From positions 4,920,501 to 4,984,500 of the forward strand of contig JAXRKN010000045.1 in assembly GCA_038502055.1 (NCBI GenBank): a stretch of DNA of 64,000 bases. Direction: 5' to 3'. The DNA comes from Tanytarsus gracilentus. Taxonomy: Eukaryota; Arthropoda; Insecta; Diptera; Chironomidae. The position numbers were made by a program, and so were the translations under genes. Below the pieces are notes generated by a model. It saw only the letters and a program-made list of their open reading frames with translations, was not told the origin of the DNA and made no database searches. This document shows, piece after piece, positions 24,655 to 36,338 of the stretch (positions are counted from its first letter, which is position 1; each line of letters opens with the position of its first letter).

Positions 24655-24769
24655 GACGTAATCGAGCTGTCAAGATCGAACGGAAATTCGCCCAATGGAA
24701 TTAAAATTTGCAGCAAAAATCTATATAAACTCTTGTGCCGCAAAAATGATTTTTCCTCAAACATCTCAA
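24655..24769 (-). pseudogene. Exact partial copy of DENND5 terminal exon
   Basis: 115 bp are identical to 25577-25691, which lies inside the last coding exon of the DENND5 gene, in the same orientation and about 0.9 kb downstream of it. The copy lacks the 5' splice junction and the stop codon of the exon; its frame (EMFEEKSFLRHKSLYRFLLQ and on) runs into unrelated sequence after DLDSSITS. Because both breakpoints are within the exon, the sequence cannot say whether the copy is DNA- or RNA-mediated. Complete identity implies a recent event or a local assembly error. Confidence 0.85.
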
Positions 24770-25551
24770 AAAATTTGACTTTAAATAAGAAAAATTAATT
24801 AAAGCTTTTTGCAATGATAAAACTTTTTTACTTTTTACCATCACTTAAATTAACCTCTCTCGACTCCTCTTAATTCACAAAAGTTTTTTTCTCAGTAGGG
24901 CAATATCAGCAATTAGCTCAAATTATATTAAGTTCGGCATGGTGTGTGGATTGTCTTTCAAATATTATTCAAAATGAGAATAACTTAAAATAATTAAAAA
25001 TAACAACTTTAAAAAATAATGGAAGCTCGTCCATCGAGTGCTAAAGTCAAAAATGACATTTTCAATAAACTCAATGGACTCCCAAAACAACTTGATGAGT
25101 ATTTCTAATAAAAAAATATAAATTTCCAATTAATTTCTTGTTTTTTTTCTTGGCACAAAATATAAAAGGACAAAAATATAAATCTATAAATTTTCTTAGT
25201 AATTAAATTAAGAAGAATGGAAGCAAGAGAGCGGCAAGAAAATTAAAAGCGAGAGATGAGTTCTCGATAAATCCTTTGAGGACTTTAATATCCATTTTTG
25301 TGTCTCACTGAATGCGCAACTTAATTAAACAGCTCGGTAATAATTTCTTTGGTTTAGTTTTTATCTTTTTTTTCTTACAACTCTAAATACATCTCTGCTT
25401 TGCTGCCTCATTGAACGTCGCTTAATATCAACTATATATAGGACTTCGCTTACAATTAACTCCCAAAAATTAATTAAACTTTTGGCTTCACAATTAATTT
25501 AACATTTAAATTGCACACACTTTAATATCTAAATAGAGAGAGAGAAAGAAC
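24770..25551. other. DENND5 3' flank
   Basis: AT-rich sequence immediately downstream (minus sense) of the DENND5 stop codon, probably including its 3' UTR. No other gene is seen. Confidence 0.4.
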
Positions 25552-28500
25552 TTAGTAGTTGGAACCGCTTAAACTCGACGTAATCGAGCTGTCAAGATCG
25601 AACGGAAATTCGCCCAATGGAATTAAAATTTGCAGCAAAAATCTATATAAACTCTTGTGCCGCAAAAATGATTTTTCCTCAAACATCTCAATAACCACGC
25701 GCGTTGATGAAAGTTCGGGTAGCATTCGATGCAGCAGATGCTCACTGTGTATGAAGAATTTTTAATACTATTAGCTCATAATACATAAAAGCATTTTATG
25801 TTCGCAGGAGGGAAAAAACTTACCGTAGACAGAGACAGATGAAAAGTTGAAATTTCTCATCGCTACCGATGGCGGAGTTCTTTGAAATTTCATCAACTAA
25901 TTGACAATAGTCATTCCATATATCAATCGATTGCTCCTGCTCATTTGCAATCTGCTGCTGTTGCTCCCGTTGACTGCCTTGCATTGACGCAACAGTTTCG
26001 GCATTGATGTTTTGTTCAAACTCATCTTTGCAGCGAACTGCAGAAGGAGTAAATGGAATTAAATTTCATCAAATGTGTCTCAAAAAATATAGACGACTGA
26101 ATTTTCGTCCTTAATTCTAACGCACACAATTTCAAATTGACAAAACAAGCAAAATTTAATTAAATTCTCGTAACTACATACCGAAGAAATCCCAAAGGCA
26201 AAAGTTCCTGCCGAAGAGACGCTGCGATCGAAAGCCAAGCATAAAAGCCGCCATGAGACACTCAATAAACCCATTATTACCGCAGAGGAGATTAGTTAGC
26301 ACCGACATGTCGTGCGTATTATCGACATTGCTCATTACACGCCTCTGATGACGATAAAACCATTTCACAATCTTATTTACCGAGTCACTCAAGTTGGCTT
26401 GAATCTCATTGGGATCCTTTTTCTCTTCGTCTTTGACAGATGACGACGATGTTGCGGTTATAAAACTATCGTTCATAGATGCAGGTGACGATGATGATGG
26501 CTTGCTGCTAATGTTTAAAGGCGGTTTATCAACAAGCAGCGGATTAGAGATGCCGCACTCGTCGTCTGCATCAACAGTTGGCCGAATGAGTTGAGCAATC
26601 AATAATCGCTCCATTGCCGAGTCATCGATGCCCCTTCCAAGCCAACGATTACAAAAGAATTTATACGCTTGACCCGTCACTTCGTTTCGTATCCAAATGC
26701 AATCGAGATGAAATTTAGTGTATGTCGATGTAATTGTTCCGCTCTGCGATGCATCAATGCCAATTCGAAGTGTTCTCAAGATTCCCAAATTCTTGTGTTC
26801 CATCAGCAAATCGACCTTATTTATGGCAATTTTCTCCGTCTCTCCAATCGATCCGAAAAATGTCAGCCATAATTTAGGTAGGGCTGTCTTTCTCGAGAGT
26901 GTTCCACTTCCCGATACGGGCACGATTAAAATACGATAGGGAATTAGAGTCATTCCGTAGACGTGCGAATAACAGAAATAATCAACTGCATTGAGTGTGA
27001 GGAGATGATAGAGAAATTGTTCCTTCTCATCCTCGTATGTGAGAAAAGCCGTTCGCTTGTACATGGATCTGAGGATTGAGACGTCAGCGAGAAGGGTTTT
27101 AAGATGACGCGAAAGGACTTTTTTCTCCAAAGTCAATCTCACAAATGCTCTCGCATAACCAATGTCGGTTTTGATCTCATGCATTGAGAGAATATTTCTA
27201 ATGTCGTACTCGAGGGAATCGGGAAGTTTCGGAAGCAGCCACTCTGGGTTGTCATTGCTTAAAAGCGTTCGCTTCTCACACGACTTTGAGCGTCGAGATT
27301 TTTGAATTTGCCGTCTTTGAAGTGATGCTGTTGGCGATGGTGTTGTTGACGTTGTCATAAATGATGATGAGAACTCTTGTGGTTCCACTTTAAGGGTTGC
27401 GAGGTCTGCACAATGAGGAAGTTAATTAAAAATATTTGAATTATAAATTAACGGCCAAGAGAGAGATAATGAAAAGGAGGATAATAATGGTTAATTATGA
27501 GGAAAATGTGTTAAAGGAACCTACAATCCATACGCTTTCTCATCGCGGACCAAGCGAGAGCTTAATGTTATTTCGCATGTGGGGGAGAGAGAACAGATAC
27601 GAGTGTTAGTCATCATTAAGATGCAATGGAAATAATTAATTACTTCTGGTTTTTTTGAGATTATAAGCAGGAGGGTGTTTGTAAATTGTGGATGTTAATT
27701 TTGTTTCGTTGATGATTTTTTAACTAAATCTCCATAATTTACAAACTACTCCTCACTCTAAGGTATTACGCATACACCCCGCCATAATGTAATTAACCAA
27801 ATTAATTACCTGGAGTGCTTAGCAATTGTGCAGCTTCCGATCCCATCTTACGACTCCCCTCGCCGATATCAGCACGACTCTGTTTCTCCATCTTCTCGTA
27901 GTAACGCAACAAATGCGACCAGAATGGCGATTTTATCTGATTATTATTGTGATAATGGTTTTTGGTGTGTGCATTTTTCGTGTGCGGTTGAATTAAGCCG
28001 TGTGACCAAATTTTTTCGAGCAAGTCACAGAGGGAGGTAATTAATGAATTTTCCTCGACATCCGCACACCCGCTGCCCACTTCGAGATCGATTTTATCCA
28101 TTAGCATTCGCTTGGTTTTGGTTTTACACTCCTGTGAAATGAAAGATGCAAATTTTATGCACAATTTGAATTAAAGTTATCGACATTGATTACCTTTAAA
28201 AGCTTCTCGACAAACTTCCAGTTCACTTGAGCTACAAACGATGCCGTAAACTCTTCCGACTTGGAGTTGTTATCCATTCCACCGCCCACGCTACTCGCCA
28301 TGCTCAAACTTTCGGCACTTCCGCTGAGATTTTTATCGATATCAATCTCTCTGAGATAAAATTTCATTGAATTATTTTTCCTCTCCATCAACTTCCTCTC
28401 ATCCCCATCCAGTTTCTTTTTAACGCGCCTGAGGCTATTAGGTCTTTTATAATATCCCATTTTCATATTTCATTGCAGCACAAAGTTAGTTGACATTTTT

Positions 28501-29524
28501 TTGGTGTGTTTGTGACATTCATATTTTAAAATGTTTTATGATTTATTGCCAACGCAAGTGTCGAATACATTAAGGTTTTTTTTATCATATCACCCCAAAA
28601 AAATGTTATAAGGTAAAAGACGGGAGGAAGAGAAAAGAAAAAGAGTTTAAGTTTTAATACTTCCACCATATGTGAGGTAAGAGCTTAATAAATATTTTCA
28701 ACGCAATTTTCCCAAGATTAGGATAAATTTATTTTTTTTTTCTTGACGACAAATTTTGACTCTTAAAAGCTGCGCGATCTACCAAAAAGAAAATAAAGTT
28801 TATAAAAAAATATTAAAATGAAAAAACAAATTATAAAAAAAAATTTTTTGCTGTGACAATATTTTTTGCAGGATGAATGTGAATTAAATTTAGATTTAAA
28901 GAAAACTGCGCTGATAAATTTAAAAGCCAACTAAATTTCTTAACGCTTAAATTTGTTAAATATTAATTTTTTAGTTTATTAAGGGATGCATCGATGAATT
29001 GATTAGTCACAAAAAAATCTACTCTCAATTAATTAATTAGATCTTAAAATGATTAAAGTAATTTTATCGCATTCAATTGAATATTTAAAAACATTTTATT
29101 ATGTAAATGGTAAAAATCGTATAAAAATTGCAAATAAAAACACTCTAACGAATTAATTAAAGCGTGAATTTTGTATCAAATCAATTATCTGCAGAATAAA
29201 AAGAAGGCACAAAAAGAACTCGTCAAAAAATCATAAAATGAAACTGAAAAAATATTCACAAAAAGCTTAAAGCGAAATTAATTGTGAGTTAAATGACTTT
29301 TTACCTCTCGCTAGATGCATGATTCAACACCGATGAGTCCAATATTGGAAACGATCGAAAATAAGCTGCCGTGTTGCGTAAAATTTCCGTTGGTGGTGAA
29401 ACTTCTAAGTCAAAATTTTTCAATCGCTTCTCGAGTGAAATTTTTGAACTATTTAAGTGAGGTATATTCTCCAGATTTTTCGATCGTACATTTATCTCTT
29501 CAGCACTACCAAAGTTTTTCCTAT

Positions 29525-29566
<42 letters not shown>

Positions 29567-31695
29567 ATTAATTTTTAACCATGGCAAATCCACAAAGAGC
29601 TCACTTTAAAATTTTAATCCGATTATCGAACAATTGAAGGTTTTTATTGCAATGCAGAAGTGCATCATCAGTCGTAGTCTTTGATGCCTTTGAATCGCTC
29701 GCATTAGTGCCCGTTGACTTCTCCCCAAACGAAGTCATAATCTTGTTATCGATGAGCGTGGCAAACATTTGAGATTCGAGAAATTGTGAGAAGAAAAGCC
29801 GATAGTGCGATGGTTGGTCGCTTAGAAACGACGCTTTGTCAAAGTTATGTAAGGATTCACGATTTTTAAGCCATTCCTGTTGACTTTGGTTGGGTAGAAT
29901 GACAAATTGCGAGTAGTCGAGGAAGATTTGACAAAAGCGATTGAGAAAAATTTCCCTTAATTCTGCATTCAGTTGCAAATCATTATAATATTGTTCGTTA
30001 CTTCTGAGTGCTTCAATCTCTCGCTTTGACGATGCACTACGTGAGGACGATGTGTGATGATGATTGCTCTCGTGATGGTGTGATGACGATGTCGATCCTA
30101 AGCTGTCAAATTCAATAAAATCATGCAGCGAGTGCTTCTTGCGTCTCGATTTTGTGAGCGTTAATGTAGTTGCCGGTGATGTCGATAGTCTTTGATACTG
30201 AATGTTCATAAATTTGTCATTTTGTGATGGCGGTTGGAAGTAAAAATTGTTGTTCATCAAAAGATTTTTTGGATTTAAAATTGTCGAGTCTGCGTCAGAC
30301 TGAGGTTGAGGAGGCGCTGCCCTCTTTTCGACAAGATTATACTTTTCAAGGACCTCATAAATATCGGCAATAAAATCTTGCTTGTGTGGAAACGATGGCT
30401 GTTCCTCGGGTATTTGAATTGTCTTATTGTCAATGTCGAGGTAACAAAGTCCAGCTTTTTGTGTATTCACATCGACATTTTCCGAGTGTAAGCCCATTAT
30501 GAAGGGAACGGGAGCGAGAAGATAGTGAGAGAGACCAGTGGGTAGGACCGGTGCAAACACGTGTGACCACTCGAAGGGAAACAGTAAAGCTGTGATGCAT
30601 TCAGCAACAATTGTAAGTTTGTTAAAATCTTCACTTATCAGAAGCACTTGATTCTCTAGCAAAACGCTGGTAAAAAGTTCCACAACCAGTTCAACTCCCA
30701 AGTTAAAGAGTACTCGAAGAGGAAAATCAAGTACAGGAAGTTCCGTTGCCTTGGGTCGTTGCAGTATAATATTTATTGGCGATGAATTTGGCTGCTCGGG
30801 TGGCAAATAGATGCGAATGGACTTGCCATTATCGGGTACTTTAACATCGTACAGCATATTATAGACATAACTCTCAAGAGACAGTCTCGCTCCGGGGGCA
30901 CGAGGAAGACACTTGTAGAGATTTGTTAGAAACACTTCGGAAACGTGTGCATATGGATATTGACAGACTAAAGTTATTGATTTTGTCACGTAAAGCGTGT
31001 CTTTCGTGATGTCATAAAAACTCGATGCACTGCTCGGATCCTCCTCGGCGAGTCTAAAATGACGTGGAAGTGATCGACTTTCGGATCGTCTCAATGATCC
31101 TTGACTACTTGACAATTCTGTTATATACATTGACTGAAGTGTCTGCATGGCCGTGCTAATATTCTCATTTTTGACCTCTTCATAGAAGATTAATGAAAAT
31201 CCATAGCATCTCTTTCCATCATCTCGCGTACTTGCAAATGAATGAAATCTTGGTGTTAAATCGTGTTTTTGTGTTTTAAAACGAAGACCTAAAAGCGAGA
31301 GCGTCATTAATTAGTTAAATAGCAAAAAACAGTAAATTAACGGTAGCACTTTACCGTGTGGCAAAGAGAGCATGCAAGTGCCATAATCATCGAAAGGATT
31401 CCAAGACACATTTTCAGGATAATGAGCGAGAGATTTGCTCTTGTATGAACGTTCAAGTGGAGGTGAATTCTCGGGATTATTGACTCCATCTGAAAGAAGA
31501 AGAAAATCATTGAGTTGTGAAAAATTTTCATTGTTTCATAACTTTCTTACCCGTATAGCATTCAGCTTCTAATCCATTTTCCAAATCAAGACCACAGATG
31601 GCAAAATAATCAGCAAATCTCGCCAGATTGTAGTGCTTCTCACTCAGCGAGCTCTTGAATCCTGACGAACTTTTCTTATATTTTGCATCCATCAT
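25552..31695 (-). CDS. DENND5: DENN domain protein 5 (Rab6-interacting)
   Basis: Coding exons, each with GT-AG sites and matching phase: 31551-31695, 31355-31489, 29605-31288, 29305-29520, 28194-28428, 27810-28131, (microexon 27525-27560), 26182-27405, 25824-26037, 25552-25744. The product is 1,455 residues, or 1,467 with the microexon. Order of domains: N-terminal RFADYFAICGLD, tripartite DENN (LLENQVLLISED, FPFEWSHVFAPVLP, LSHYLLAPVPFIMG; about 20-600), first RUN (TKTKRML, ENSLITSLCDLLEKIWSHG; about 785-1060), PLAT (LWLTFFGSIGETEKI to RWLGRGIDD; about 1090-1200) and second RUN (about 1250-1450). This is the DENND5A/B architecture: a guanine-nucleotide exchange factor for Rab GTPases (Rab39 and others) that binds Rab6 at the Golgi and endosomes. 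The first in-frame ATG is 31695; the upstream open frame begins only at GTG. It is divergent from the RMDN1-like gene. Confidence 0.93.
27525..27560 (-). CDS. DENND5: 36-nt microexon of DENND5
   Basis: This lies in the intron between the exons ending at 27810 and starting at 27405. It is bounded by ATTAAG (3' splice site) and GTAGGT (5' splice site) and is 36 nt, so it enters and leaves in phase 1. Inclusion gives PALAWSAMRKRMDY and then LATLKVEPQE, a smooth join. The intron around it is otherwise AT-rich, and this is its only GC-richer island. Whether it is constitutive or alternative cannot be seen. Confidence 0.6.
29527..29564 (+). repeat. (AG)19 microsatellite at a splice acceptor
   Basis: On the minus strand this (CT)19 tract runs to within 6 bp of the 3' splice site at 29521 and forms most of the 84-nt intron 29521-29604 of DENND5. 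It therefore serves as the polypyrimidine tract of that intron. Confidence 0.9.
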
Positions 31696-32626
31696 TTTTT
31701 TATTACTTTCTAAATTTCTCTTTTTTTCCACAAACAACTTTGCACTGCTTATCACATTATTTTTGCACTTTTTGATTTCATTATTCACGAAATTAATATC
31801 ATCTTATTGCATTTGTAGTGGTTAAAGTTGAATTTAAATTTGCATTTCTGGGTAAATTTGAAGAAAATAATTTTTTTCTCGAGAAGAAAATTTTTATTTT
31901 GTTGGAGAAAATATTTGAGGTCGTGTCTGTGTGAATCGAGAAAAATTTATTATTGAAATTTTGTTTGTTGATATTTTTTTACTTGATTTAATGTTAATTA
32001 TTTAAATTTAGGAGACATTAAGCAATATTAAATTAAAACTGTGATGACTTTACATTGTTTTTTACTTAGATATTTTTAAAATAATCAAATGTTTGCTCAC
32101 AGCTGATTTTTTTCGCGGAATTGCCTCCAGGGTTTCACAAATGTGTTGTTTTCAAATTGCGCATTTTAAAATTAGTATTTTGATCTCAAAATTGATTTAA
32201 TTATGTATTTAAAATAGCAAAATTTAAATTTTAAAAACATGTTTTAGTGTTAAATAATTTATAAAACTAAAAACTTAACTAGGTTTTGACAAATAATTTC
32301 GTAACGGACAATTAAAATTCAAATTTTTTGAGTCGTCAACAACCCTAGATTTCAAAAGTAAATAAATAACAAAGAAAAATTTATTAAAATATATTTTTAA
32401 AAATTTAATCGATTTTTCTTCATAAAATCAGTTAAAAGTTTTAATAATCTTTACAATAGGACAATTTAACGCCAGTGGCCATTAAAAGTTAACAATTCAC
32501 CGTCATAAAATATAATTTGGCCTTAAAAACATCGATTGCAAAATATTTCAAAGTGCAAAGTCCAAAACATCAAAGTTAATTGAATTTAAAAAGGTAAAAG
32601 ATCAATCTGATAAAATTCATCAAAAT
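31696..32626. other. Divergent intergenic region DENND5 / RMDN1-like
   Basis: About 930 bp of AT-rich DNA between two divergent start codons. It should contain both 5' UTRs and promoters. No clear TATA box or initiator stands out, and no gene is seen. Confidence 0.4.
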
Positions 32627-33659
32627 ATGGCACGAATAATTTTTGCTTTCATTCTGATGCGTCGCCTCATAAATGAACGTTCACTGAATTATTTTGTTAG
32701 ACAAAAGGTTAGACTCCGATTTTACTTAATAAATTCCATTTCTTATGCTTTCATCTTTCAGCCAACAAAGTTCCATCGTCCTGTACTTCTAACTTTTCTG
32801 GGGCTGCCATTTGGTAAAAAAAGTGAGGAAGAAGAACCAAAATCACCGGTCGTAAAAATAATGGGTGACTTTAAAGTACAATTGGAAAAAGCTGACGAGC
32901 TGTTTGATGATAATAAGTTTAAGGAAACAGTCGAATTTTTAAAGACACTGGATCTAAGCAGTGCCGATGTCCAATGGAGATTAGGTCGTGCTCTTTTTAA
33001 AGTTTCTACCGAAGAAACAAATTCTTCGTTGAAAAATGAGACAGTCCGTGAAGCTTACAAGCAAGTTCATGAGGCATTAGAAAAGGATGATAACAGTTAG
33101 TTAAATCTAAAATGAAATTTAATTAAATTAATAATGCTTTCTGTAGATTTTGCCATACACAAGTGGTATGCAATTCTTTTGGATGCAAAATCGAATTTAG
33201 ATGGGATGAAGGAGCGTGTTACGCAGCTCGAAAATGTCAAAAAACATATGATTCGTGCAATTGAATTAAATCCAGAGGATTCAACATCGAGATACATTCT
33301 TGGTATGTTGTAACTTAATTTTATCCTTTATAGTTTCTAATATTATCGCATAAACAGGTGAATTTGCTTATGGTCTTGCTGATCTGCCGTGGTATCAACG
33401 GAAACTTGTTTCGACAATTTTCGCTACACCTCCTACGGCAACCTACGAGGAAGCACTCGAACATTTCCTCAAGGCAGAGGATTTAAAAAAGGATTTCTTT
33501 TCTCCAAACAAACTTATGATTGCAAAATCATATTTGGCCTTAAAAGAACCCGAAAAGGCAAAGGAATTTTTAATTTTGGCCGTTAATATTCCAGTGCTGA
33601 ATGAGGATGATCGAAAATGCAAGGAAGAAGCGCAAAAATTGCTTAGCAAACTCAAATAA
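32627..33659 (+). CDS. RMDN1: Regulator of microtubule dynamics protein (RMDN1-like)
   Basis: Four exons: 32627-32707, 32762-33095, 33147-33302 and 33358-33659; 290 residues in all. The N-terminus (MARIIFAFILMRRLI) is basic and hydrophobic, suiting a mitochondrial or membrane address. After a linker come TPR-like helices: QLEKADELFDDNKFKETVEF, WRLGRALFKVS, HKWYAILLDAKSN, HMIRAIELNPEDSTSRYILG, and EALEHFLKAEDLKKDFFSPN, followed by KLMIAKSYLALKEPEKA. This is the RMDN/FAM82 family, TPR proteins that associate with microtubules, mitochondria and ER contact sites. Intron 1 is 54 nt and in frame with no stop, so a retained form would add 18 residues. Assignment to RMDN1 rather than RMDN2/3 rests on length. 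Confidence 0.85.
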
Positions 33660-33753
33660 GCAGTAATTAATCATTTTCACAAAACTTTTTTTTGCTAAAT
33701 TACATATATGAAAAAAAAATTTAGTCATTTTTTATATGCTGTGGATTTAAAGG

Positions 33754-33759
33754 AATAAA
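33754..33759 (+). terminator. Poly(A) signal AATAAA
   Basis: AATAAA lies 95 bp after the stop codon of the RMDN1-like gene, in AT-rich 3' UTR. Position and context are typical. Confidence 0.6.
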
Positions 33760-34549
33760 AATGCCGTGCTAGCACCAAAAAAAACTTTTAATGAATAGCC
33801 TCCACAGACTCTCCTGTAGCTTCATTGGCACACAAACAAAAAACTCGTTCGTCTTCACATAAAGCGGACAATAAGAACAAGAATGAATGAAAAGATCGAA
33901 ACAAAACCCGCAAAAGAGAGAAAGAGAGCGCAAAAGAACCAAAAAACCAGTTTTTTACCTTTTTTCTCATTATTTGTTTGCTTTCCATCTCTCTTCTTTT
34001 CTTTTTCTCGTCATAAATGAATCATTAAACGTGTTTTGTGGCTCTCGAAATAAAATATTGAGTTACCTCATGAAGCATCAGATTCGTACCTTTAGAATTA
34101 AAAATTCCTCGGCATAGGACAACTCGATTTTTGCGCTCTCTCTCGCTTCCCCGTGCTTTAAACAGTTCCTCGATGGTTGTGTGAAAAAATCTTTCATCAT
34201 ATTCGAAACAAAAAGAAACCTCAAACATTCCTGTCTTAAGCATCAACGAGTTGAATTCCTTTTGATCGTGATCTCAAAATTAAATTTTTTAAATTCTTGG
34301 AAATTAAAAAAATTGTGGTTAAAGTAATTAAAAGTGAAATTTTATTTAAATTTTGACGACTTTTAATTGATGACTTTGTACATGAGAAAATTGACGATAA
34401 TTTTGGAATAAGATTTTTTATTGCATGCAAAAGAAGTGAAAGAATGCAGAAAAATGTATGAGTGTAATAAAACAAAAGTTTGATAAGACAGCATTTAATT
34501 CATCAGAGATAAAATCGATTATCAATCACAGCACTATCGAGTCGTAATA
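33760..34549. other. Spacer upstream of BTB-BACK-TLDc gene
   Basis: This should contain the end of the RMDN1-like transcript and the promoter and 5' UTR of the BTB gene. GA-rich sequence lies at 33910-33940. The short frames on both strands have no recognisable content. Confidence 0.4.
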
Positions 34550-36154
34550 ATGAATAAGGTATTGGCAGGAGTTCCACAATTACTCGATGACTTACTCAAG
34601 TTGGTCGATGATCAAGAGAGTGCCGATGTCGTTTTTCTTCTCGGCCGCGAAGAGGAGAAAATTTTCGCTCACCGATTAATTCTGATGGCGAGATGCAAGA
34701 GCTTTCAAGTATGCAATTCGGGTAATAAATCAGTCACTACCTTATTTATCATAATTATAACTCTCTTCTCGTTTCTTTAGGCAGTAAACGCAATGACATT
34801 TGCCGTATTCCCGGCTCAACAGTTCTGCCATCGCCCGCAAACACACCGACATGCATTCGCTTGCCACACATTACACACGAAGACTTTCGTCAATTTATCA
34901 CATACGTCTACACGGCGAAAATAATTTTGCATGACTCGAAGGTCTTTCAAATTATGAACATTGCCCATGATCTCGGTTTGAATGATTTAAAGACGGCGTG
35001 CGAGGATCACGTTATTGCAACAATGTCCGTTGATAATGCATGCTGCTTCCTCACGAATGCTCTCGAAATACAAGAAAAGGTTGGCGGAAAATGTACAGAC
35101 ACGTTCGTTGATCGATGCATCGCATTTATTGGTGAGAACGCGAGTGAGTGCGTCAAGACGAGTGGATTCTTAAAATTGTCAAAGGACGCAATAGTTAAAA
35201 TCATTTCATCTGATTTTGTGAGTTTAGTAAATTTTTTAATGGTTAATTACTAATTAAATTTTTTAGCTCTGCCTCGAGGAGGAAAATGTATTTCGTGCTG
35301 TTTTAGAGTGGAGTAAACATCAAGCAGGCGTAACTCAACCAATTGCTCATTGGAATGAGGAGGAGCGACAACGTGTCTGCAAATATCTTTCGCCAATAAT
35401 TCATCACGTGAGAATTTTACTCATCGATAGTCAAGTTTTTGCTGAAGAAATTGAACCAACAAATGCAGTTCCCATGGAACTTGTTCTTGAGCGATATCGA
35501 TTTGCGGCACTTCAATCTAATAAAATGCCAGCACCTCCACCGGCCGTGCCTGTTCCGAGCAGTTCATCATCTGATTCTGATAAGAGACTTCAACCGAGAA
35601 TGTCACTTAATTTATATCCAGGATCGAATATTTTGAGAAATGACAAAATGCACTTGCAGACAACACTCAATAGCTGGTATGGAAATCCTAAGCAGCAATG
35701 GCGAATTGTTTATCGTGGATCGGGTCAAGGCTTTTCAGCAGCGTCCTTTCACAGACATTGCGATGGAATTGCTCCGCTAATGATTATCATTCAGGGCGTT
35801 CGTGGTGAGGTTAGTGGAGGCTTTACTGACGCGGCATTCACGAAGGGCAACAGGAAGGGTGGCTACATTTCATCAGAAAGATCATTCTTATTTACACTCC
35901 ACTCACCCCAGCCAAACTTTCAAATAACAAAATATGAGGTTGTTAAGAAGCCGTACAGTATTTGCTATCACAAAGATTGTGGCCCAATTTTTGGTGCTGG
36001 CGCTGATTTACTCATAGCAAATAATTGCAATACAAATACAGACTCGTACTCTAATTTGCCGCACTCATATGATGGTCACAATGCTAATTATACATCACTC
36101 TTTGGAGACTACAATTTTATGGTTCAAGATTACGAAGTTTTTACATTGGGATGA
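34550..36154 (+). CDS. BTB-BACK-TLDc domain protein
   Basis: Three exons (34550-34721, 34781-35217, 35267-36154) give 498 residues. An N-terminal BTB/POZ fold shows ESADVVFLLGREEEKIFAHR then LILMARCKSFQ, and later HITHEDFRQFITYVYTAKI. A BACK segment follows (VDNACCFLTNALEIQEKVGG, FLKLSKDAIVKIISSDFLCL, EEENVFRAVLEWSKHQ). The C-terminal 170 residues form a TLDc domain (WRIVYRGSGQGFSAASFHRH, GGFTDAAF, FLFTL, FGAGADLLI, DYEVFTLG). BTB-BACK proteins are usually substrate adaptors of CUL3 ubiquitin ligases; TLDc proteins bind V-ATPase or act in oxidative-stress protection. The combination is known in animals and protists but the insect member is uncharacterised to my knowledge. The donor at 34722 (GTAATA) was chosen over GTATGC at 34710 because only it keeps the frame. 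Confidence 0.85.
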
Positions 36155-36338
36155 TTATTATTATTTTATTAAACTATAGTGTAAAAAATTAAGATTTAAA
36201 GAGTAAGAATCTCAACAAATCACGTGCTTAGCTTTAGAGATTTCTGTTATATGAATCCATCCAGTGCCAAATTATCAAGATTCGAAAATTTTCTGGATTC
36301 TTTTTTTAACGCATTTTTAATTTTTAGCTTGTAGATAA

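Noticed and set aside
31696..31788. Longer DENND5 N-terminus
   Set aside because: The frame begins at GTG; the first ATG is at 31695 and family proteins start shortly before RFADYF.
34710..34721. Donor GTATGC at 34710 for exon 1 of the BTB gene
   Set aside because: It leaves the wrong phase for exon 2; GTAATA at 34722 keeps the frame through SKRNDICRIPG.
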